Shown here: one piece after another, positions 57,901 to 64,000 of the stretch
How the letters are laid out: every line of letters starts with the position of its first letter
Position numbering within the stretch: the first letter of the stretch is position 1
Origin: Zoroaster sp. YZ-2022
Taxonomy: Eukaryota; Echinodermata; Asteroidea; Forcipulatida; Zoroasteridae
Reading direction: 5' to 3'
Assembly: GCA_029582265.1 (NCBI GenBank)
Contig: CM055828.1
Location: 1,595,402-1,659,401 of the forward strand
DNA: 64,000 bases
Notes under the pieces: generated by a model
Told to the model about the DNA's origin: nothing
Database searches by the model: none
Seen by the model: only the letters and a program-made list of their open reading frames with translations
Position numbers and translations under genes: made by a program

Positions 57901-59890
57901 TACGGAAGAAAAACACAGTTATACTTTATATCTTTGAATTTAACAATATCTGTACCTGTTTTCAGAAACTTATCAAGACATCGTCGACGAAGCATAATTT
58001 CTGATGATTATGCAGACGATCACAATGTTATCATGCTGAACTGCCAGTTAGGAGGGTCTCGTTCATCAAATCATGTAGGTGATTACGGTGCATTATGATG
58101 CATTATGATGCATTATGGGATAGGCCCCTACTGTCGGAAATTTAATCGGGTACCGCAGTTTTTCATAGCATACGGTATACTCGATTGCTTATTATTCTAT
58201 AGGAAGTCTGGTATCTGTATGAAGAAAACAGTAATGGTCAATGAAATAAGTTTAATAAGAAGCAATGGCACTTGAGGAGTATGGATGCTGAAAGCTCATA
58301 TAAGACTACACCAAAACACCAAAACGAGTCTTTCTCTAAGTTTACGCACCCATCTATCAGCTTACATAAAATATTCATGCCCCATACTGACGAAAACGTA
58401 TAGAATTTCTATATTTGTTTTCTCTCCAGGGATTTTCTGGTGAACAAAATAACCAAGTCGACACATTTGGTGTGCAAAAGGGAATAGAAAATGTCTACCT
58501 GGACCTGAAGGACGAAGAGCGTCACCCTCAACCAAAGGTAAAACTTTCCTCTTATATTAGTTAAAATGTTACTTCGTGCATGAATACTGTAGGAAAACAC
58601 ATGTTTACAGACATCGAACATGAAACATATTCAAAGAAATGAAAAATCTTCTATAACTATTCGATATACGTCTGTAACTTTAGTCGATGGATCAAACAAG
58701 GCCAGTATTGCAGAGTACGGTATGCATTTTGTAAATGTCTTTAGGAGTGTAGGCCCATATCTGAAATGAAATGTCAGTAAAATGAAAGCAATTACTTGCC
58801 AATATGTCAGTATAAGGTGTTACTTCAATGATTTCATGTTTGTTTAAAAGGTTTTTGTCTCTGAGTCTCATCCCATATCACACTGGTTGTCCTTCATTAA
58901 CGCAATCATTCAATAATTAAGTATTTCAGTATGATTTGAACCTTTGCATGGTGGAAAAACAGTTATTAAGATGAAGGTTTACGGTAGCACCGTTTAATAT
59001 CTCTAATGATTTGTAAATGTTTTGATGTGAGAAACAACAGTGGTTTCACAACTCAACGACGTTTCGATCAGTTTACTGTGATCGTCTTCCGGAGAGTACT
59101 GATACTTCGGAGCATACTGATCGAAACTTCCAGTTGTCAAACCACTGTTTTTTGTTCTTCTCAGAACCACTGTTTTTCTCAGAACCACATAGGTATTGTA
59201 TATAGTATTATCTTATTTTCAGCTATCTAACTATTCCGAAGATATTCCCATTGTCAATCTTTGCATGGATGACACTCCCAATTATCCTGACAAGCTGGAT
59301 GCTGCAAAGCCTGATACACCACCAACACCTCCTGATACACCACCAACACCTCAGGCCTTGGTGAGAAACTATTTCCTTTTCTAATTATTGATTAATTCTG
59401 AAGACATTTGATTGAAGCGATATTTGAAACACCTGATTACCCAGACCAAACTGAGCTATTGAGCCCCATTGCTGATTTTGGCCGTCTGACAAATTTCAAA
59501 GAATCTTATATATGTTTTAATGACACAGTAAACAGAATCAATAATCCTAACTATCATTATAGTATAGTGTTGACACAGTGTTAAATCTAAATGTATAAAT
59601 GTTAATACAACCATTTCAACGAGTTTATAATTCTAGCTTTAAAATTTGAATGGTTGGGATAGGCCTAATTGTTTTGACAATTAAAATAAGATGATCTTCA
59701 TTTATCTTACAGAAAAGTCGTATTTTGATTTATTTTCTATTATCTGTATACGTGTATATAATTGTATGCGCTGTAGCATGCAGCTGCATGCATATGTTGC
59801 AGAACAGTACAAGTGCATGACCGTGTACAGGTTAAAATGACATCCTGTATAATATGTCTTTGTTCATTTCAGGAAAATATTTACTTCTGA
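48923..59890 (+). CDS. Transmembrane mucin with SEA-like and EGF-like domains, 878 aa in 10 coding exons
   Basis: Exons: 48923-49046, 53063-54502, 54667-54797, 55337-55395, 56169-56344, 57501-57834, 57966-58074, 58430-58537, 59223-59360, 59873-59890; phases agree. Order: signal peptide (MTVVVTLILSAPDVLLA core); a Ser/Thr/Pro/Asn domain (about 42-520) with twelve 32-residue repeats; a SEA-like region (about 523-640) with RKGSVIVQHN, where GSVIV resembles the G|SVVV self-cleavage site of MUC1-type SEA domains (Gly587|Ser588); a Cys-rich part with a six-cysteine EGF-like module (about 679-717); one membrane helix (724-747) followed by CCRRSK; and a cytoplasmic tail of about 130 residues with YLDL, proline-rich PPTPPDTPPTP and a terminal ENIYF. 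This is the architecture of MUC3/MUC17-type membrane mucins, but orthology is not claimed. A likely role is surface barrier or signalling. Intron 1 (4 kb) could hide further exons. Confidence 0.85.
50601..50973. mobile_element. Unexpanded copy of the 23214-24006 element, in mucin intron 1
   Basis: Ends CTTTTAAGCCAAAAAAAGG and CCTTTTTTGCCTTAAAAG are inverted, with GGTTTCTGGTC and GACTAGAAAC inside. It has only about two 20-bp units (CAGGTCTGAGGCGATGCGCG). A lone end piece lies at 51628-51660. Confidence 0.75.
52535..52672 (+). repeat. 44-bp tandem repeat, three copies, in mucin intron 1
   Basis: The unit contains GAATACGAGCTAGAGATTCC and AAAATCTTATAGTATCTCAC. Confidence 0.85.
53170..54320 (+). 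repeat. 96-bp coding minisatellite of the mucin, 12 copies
   Basis: Each unit encodes 32 residues of the type FQNSTTEQPGDSTIFPDTT followed by STPSFNSTTPAQP, rich in Ser/Thr/Pro with two or three N-glycosylation sequons (NST). Early copies have ELPGN and AQP; later ones EQPGD and TQP. The reverse-strand frame 55-kb-side (53055-54419) is a shadow. Confidence 0.95.
56545..56817. mobile_element. Tc1/mariner-type MITE in mucin intron 5
   Basis: ATACTACTCAAAACAATTTA followed by GGGAACACCGG is mirrored exactly at the right end. Flanking TA fits mariner targets. No transposase is encoded (the 56554-56880 open frame is non-specific). Confidence 0.85.
56960..57035 (+). repeat. Short tandem repeat ACATCACTATG in mucin intron 5
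   Basis: Several copies of ATGACATCACT are bounded by TGTCACCACTAATGACATCA on both sides. Confidence 0.7.
58930..59190. repeat. Imperfect foldback related to the Hox-intron palindrome
   Basis: Starts with TTTGCATGGTGGAAAA and a GGTTTACGGTAGCACCG motif like the arm at 16010-16050. It then has GTTTCGATCAGT facing ACTGATCGAAAC and AACAGTGGTTT facing AAACCACTGTT. Confidence 0.6.
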
Positions 59891-60692
59891 GATAAATCAA
59901 CTAGAACCAACCAGCTGCAGGCCGATCATTTGTTATAACGTCAACAGAATAATAGTCTTTGCTGGCATCCACTTCATCTTATACACTCAGTATGTGATTT
60001 AATGGATAAACTTATAATATGGCCAATTTCACAAAACGAGGGAAAACGAAGGGGGCGGAGCCAGGATGGCTAAAAAGGGGGGCACACACAAACGTATGGC
60101 AAATGTACGTAATCATCAAAATGGGTCGGGCGCTTTCTTTGCAGCTCCCGTATTATGTAAATGCGCAAAAATGCAGGTTGTACAATTTGAACTACAAGTT
60201 AATGTGGTGTAGACAACAAGTTTCCGTAGACAAAAAAACAAAACAATGAGAAGCATTGATTGAAATGTTTTTTTGACTCTTAGTATTGTAATTAGTATTG
60301 TCAAAATACGGCCTTTGGAACCCATGGTACATATCTCTTGATTCTTATAAAGTATGGATTCATTTACAAAAAGTGTATTACTGGCTTAAAATATTGGGAA
60401 ACGGTTTATAACAAGATAGGGATGTATGATGAATTAATCTAAATGAACTCATCTGTAAATATGTATTGTTTGCACTTTTAATTATCATTATTGTTAAGTA
60501 TGTAACAAAGTTTTAGTGCTAGATTTCGTCCGCTGTGACTGATGTTTCAATATGCCGTAAGCCTAGTTTCTAAATTTTATAAACGCTTCTTGAAAATACG
60601 TTTCCAGTTAATGTAATTTAATTTATGTTTGTAATTTAATTTATGCTTTAAAAGCTTACACTGTTGCGATGTAAAAATGGTTAAACATCATA

Positions 60693-60698
60693 AATAAA
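60693..60698 (+). terminator. Candidate polyadenylation signal for the mucin gene
   Basis: AATAAA about 800 bp after the stop codon, the first good match downstream. Confidence 0.35.
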
Positions 60699-62439
60699 TT
60701 TGTAAAACAAGCGTTTTATTCAGAAAAAAAGGTAATTTGTAAATTTTGTTTCAAAATGGGAAATTGTAATCATTTTTCCAAAGGGATTTGTATTATAAAG
60801 TATAAGTGGTAATTTTAACAATAACAAAACGGTCGAATTGTAATCTAAAACTCACCTGCTGTAAACATGATGATTGTATAAATCTGTCACTTTTAAGAAA
60901 AGTTATACACTTCCATTTCAAGACTATACCCTTTCCTAAATGTCACTTTGGAATAAATACAAGTATATCAGTATGTATTTTCACTATATTTTCTCTCAAA
61001 CGATATAACGTTATTTAATGTATATACCTATCTTGACAAAAAGATATAATAGGACAAAGTAAGCATAATCTAAAAACATGAAAAGCCTCAAAACTTTAAC
61101 TAATGTTAACTAATTACTAATGTTGTACCATTCCCTTTAAAAGGAGTCCTATATTTCATATAGAATTAGCCTAATGTAATGCTTGTTTTTTGTTTAATAA
61201 AGGAACATGTACAGCTTTGTAAGTGTTAAATAAGATTATAACTTAGTTGTAAAACTATTTATTTTCATTGGTTCAATTAAAAATTGTTTCAATTCATCTT
61301 AATTATCGCATATGTGCAATATTGTCAACAGTAATTTATTGAACCTTTAGGTACCCGGAAGGTGTGGGGCAATCCCCCTATCAAACAAAATTGGCAAAAG
61401 CTTTTACAAAAAGTACATAACATTCGTTGACTATAATGCACGAGGCTAGTCTAGAAATTAAACCTCTCTGCACGCAGCGCTTGCTAAATGAGTAAGCCCT
61501 GCATGTATAAACTGTTTGTTTAGGGATTGCCATCCATTCGAAGGGGAACTTCGGGGATGTGAATGTTCCAGGCCATACCCCCTGCCCCGTGTTTAAGATA
61601 CTGCTTTATTTGTAGAACTATCAAGCAGACATATATACAAAGGAAATACGACACGTTTTCCCTCGGAAAGGTTTGGATTTTAGATGAGAAGTAGGCTGCT
61701 GTAAGAATTTGTTAAATCTTGTCCCTACTTCGTCCCCAGGATTTGAGGGGTTCGGAGGAATCTGGGATGCAGTCTCCTACGCACAACATTGTTTATAAAC
61801 CATTATTCTGTTCAGTGGACGGTGTACCCATGGAGGAAGGCCTTCCTCCATGGTGTACCCAAGGACACAGCCGAGAAAATGTATGTATTTCAAGGCGTAT
61901 TTCAAATGACGCCAGAGATATTCAAAAAATTCATAATGTTCTGCCAAAGTAAGCGAAAAGCCTCAAAAGCGCACGGTTGTTAATAATATGCACAAAATAG
62001 TCTATATTTTTTATATTTCTTTATTAGAAAAATAGGGACGCATGTTGTTTTTTAGGTGCAAATTCCACAGCTTCCCCAACTCCCTCCTCCCGATAATATT
62101 ACACTTGATTCCGAGTAATATGTCATCATACAATCCGATAGGAATAACTGCTCAACGCTTTAACCACGGGTGAATGAGCCGCATGAAATGTTGCATATCA
62201 CCAGTTTGTTCGTCACTTCAACGGCAAGTAAATACTTACTATTAAAGGGCATAGGCTTATATCAATATTTCACCACTGTACGAAACAAGAATTGGGTCAG
62301 GTAATAGTAACATATATTATTAACTTATGTTTACAAAATAAACTAAACAAAGACATGAACAGACAAAGAATCGATCGAAAACTGGAAACACCTTGTAAAT
62401 GCCCAATTAATGTGGTGGTTAAAGTGAATGAATCGATAT

Positions 62440-62804
62440 AAGGCCAAAAAGCCTCAGACGCGTTCGTCGGCATTTTAATTTATTTATTATTTATTTATTT
62501 TTGCTATGAAACGATGTCCAATTGCAGCCAAAATTGCTTGATCGATTGGAATTCTGCCGTGCTGTGCTTTAAACGACTTTTTCACATACGGGTATGAACG
62601 TTTGCACGATTTGTGAGGCCTCTCTTAGCCACCATACTTTGTGTATGGGAAATTTGGTCCCCGCGTATACAATGTATCACGTATTTCCCTGTTGGTAAAA
62701 AAAGATGGCCGAAAAAAGAAAAAAAGAAAAAGAAAAAAAAGCGCATCACCACACTGATTTTGAAGCCAACCGATGACCAGAAACCGAAACATTTGTTTGC
62801 CTAA
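62440..62804. mobile_element. Third copy of the 23214/50601 element, reverse orientation
   Basis: Contains the reverse complements of the same landmarks: GCTATGAAACGATGTCCAAT, GCCTCTCTTAGCCACCATAC, TTTGTGTATGGGAAATTTGG and GACCAGAAACC. It has a single degenerate GC-rich unit (CCTCAGACGCGTTCGTCG). Confidence 0.75.
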
Positions 62805-64000
62805 TATGGACTTTGATGCACAAACTTACATGACATAAACCTACAAAAGAACTGAAACCAACACTTGTAATCTGAACAAGTTTTAGTCTTGAGGGACAGG
62901 ATATTAATATCCCGTCCCCATCTTCTATATAAAATGACATACATAAAATCATCTGTTTACGAAAGAGTTCCAATGTCAAATTGTGACACGCAAAAGCTGT
63001 ACAGCAGTCTACGGAAAACACCATGAAATTTGCTAAGGCAATTTATATCAAATCTAATTAATTGGTAATGCTCACAGTGTTATGTAGCGATCAAAGTACA
63101 AAATGTAAAACGACATAATTATTCGTATACCATGGGCCTGCTATGAAATCAACCCGGCTCTCAAAGACACGCCAAATGTACACATTCAACATGGTTTATA
63201 ATGTACACCATCTCTGTAACACGCATTTGAAAGTAGCAGCAGTAAATGCCCATACTGATTCCGTTAAATTCATTCACTGATAATTCCATCAATCTCAATA
63301 ATTCCATCACTGATCTGGTTTATCAATTTGGTTTATCTCAATAAGTTTAATGGGTTTATCACCGCTTGAAATATTTGTGGTATGTAAAGAGATAAAACCA
63401 CAACCTGTGTTTCATTTTGGCAGACTTTTTATAGAATCATGTTTGAATGGTTTACTGGATAAATTGCAAAACAGAAACGAAACTAAGAAGAGGAAATTAT
63501 GGAGTTTGTCCCGAACCTTATACCCTACACAATTATTTTTTCTTGTTTAACATCATTATGCTGTTACGGCATGTTATAGAATTGGTTATACCTCATTGTC
63601 AAGTTTTAATGTCATACATAATTAGTGTTAAGTTGTGGCACCAATCTTCTGTAGACATAATTTTGTCCGAAGTGCTATAATTTTCAGGATTTATTTATTT
63701 ATTGCAAATCTGTTTATCGGAAAGAGTATACGTTTTCCTACTTTTTACATTAAAATTAATTACCCAAAATCTGCATGTATTTTCTGGTGAAACATTCACA
63801 GGTTGACTGTTTGATGTAGGCCTACCTATAATTATCGTAATTCGAAGAGCGTAAGCATTAATAGAAACAGTTGTGCCAATATATTACCACTGTTGTACCT
63901 TCCCTTAAAAGTGAAATAATTTTCCGAAGAAAGTTGCTTTATAAAGGTGTTATGGCCGAGTAAAAAATAAATAAAAAATGGTGCATGATCCTTTAAACAA

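Larger units (their letters stand above)
59891..64000. other. Downstream region with no recognised gene
   Basis: The first part is the presumed mucin 3' untranslated region, with AATAAA at 60693-60698 and others later. Open frames at 60019, 61719, 62613 and 63350 are short and featureless. Only the dispersed element at 62440-62804 stands out. Confidence 0.5.

Overview
This is metazoan DNA: AT-rich, with spliced genes using GT/AG introns, long introns, many short inverted-repeat transposons and unusually many long minisatellites. A single posterior-class (Abd-B-like) Hox gene, a CR1/L2-like LINE carrying a 2A-like peptide (a type described in sea urchins), and clear CASC3 and TMEM237 orthologues suggest a marine invertebrate deuterostome, most likely an ambulacrarian such as an echinoderm. 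The species is not identified. All exon structures were read by eye; every internal exon listed keeps frame across its junctions.

Layout. (1) 76-208, minus: first coding exon of an unrecognised gene, head-to-head with CASC3 across about 140 bp. (2) 350-9510, plus: CASC3 (Barentsz/MLN51, exon-junction-complex subunit), 11 coding exons, 915 aa, ending in a 53-residue polyglutamine tract. Its introns hold several inverted-repeat elements and a tRNA-derived SINE. (3) 9511-14719: convergent intergenic region filled by a duplicated minisatellite block inside TTAA-flanked (piggyBac-like) sequence. (4) 14720-20760, minus: posterior Hox gene, three coding exons, 261 aa, with an intron after homeodomain residue 44 and Tyr instead of Phe at position 49. 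(5) 20761-21899: 1.1-kb head-to-head spacer. (6) 21900-38036, plus: TMEM237 (ciliary transition zone), 16 coding exons, 501 aa. Intron 3 contains a 52-bp minisatellite built from the exon-4 splice acceptor itself (about 30 copies), split by a decayed LINE. (7) 38037-48922: intergenic, dominated by a 4.1-kb minisatellite whose every unit carries a 5'-splice-site-like GGTAAGT, then a G-rich 28-bp and a 20-bp satellite. (8) 48923-59890, plus: a membrane mucin (signal peptide, twelve 32-residue Ser/Thr/Pro repeats, SEA-like region with a GSVIV cleavage motif, EGF-like domain, one membrane segment, cytoplasmic tail), 10 coding exons, 878 aa. (9) 59891-64000: no gene seen, one dispersed repeat.

The four or five genes do not form a pathway. 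What links the window is repeat biology: tandem arrays repeatedly arise from sequence inside a dispersed element or across a splice site, and other copies of the same elements nearby remain unexpanded. CASC3 and TMEM237 both map to Hox-bearing chromosomes in human (17q21 with HOXB, 2q33 with HOXD), so the linkage here may be ancient.
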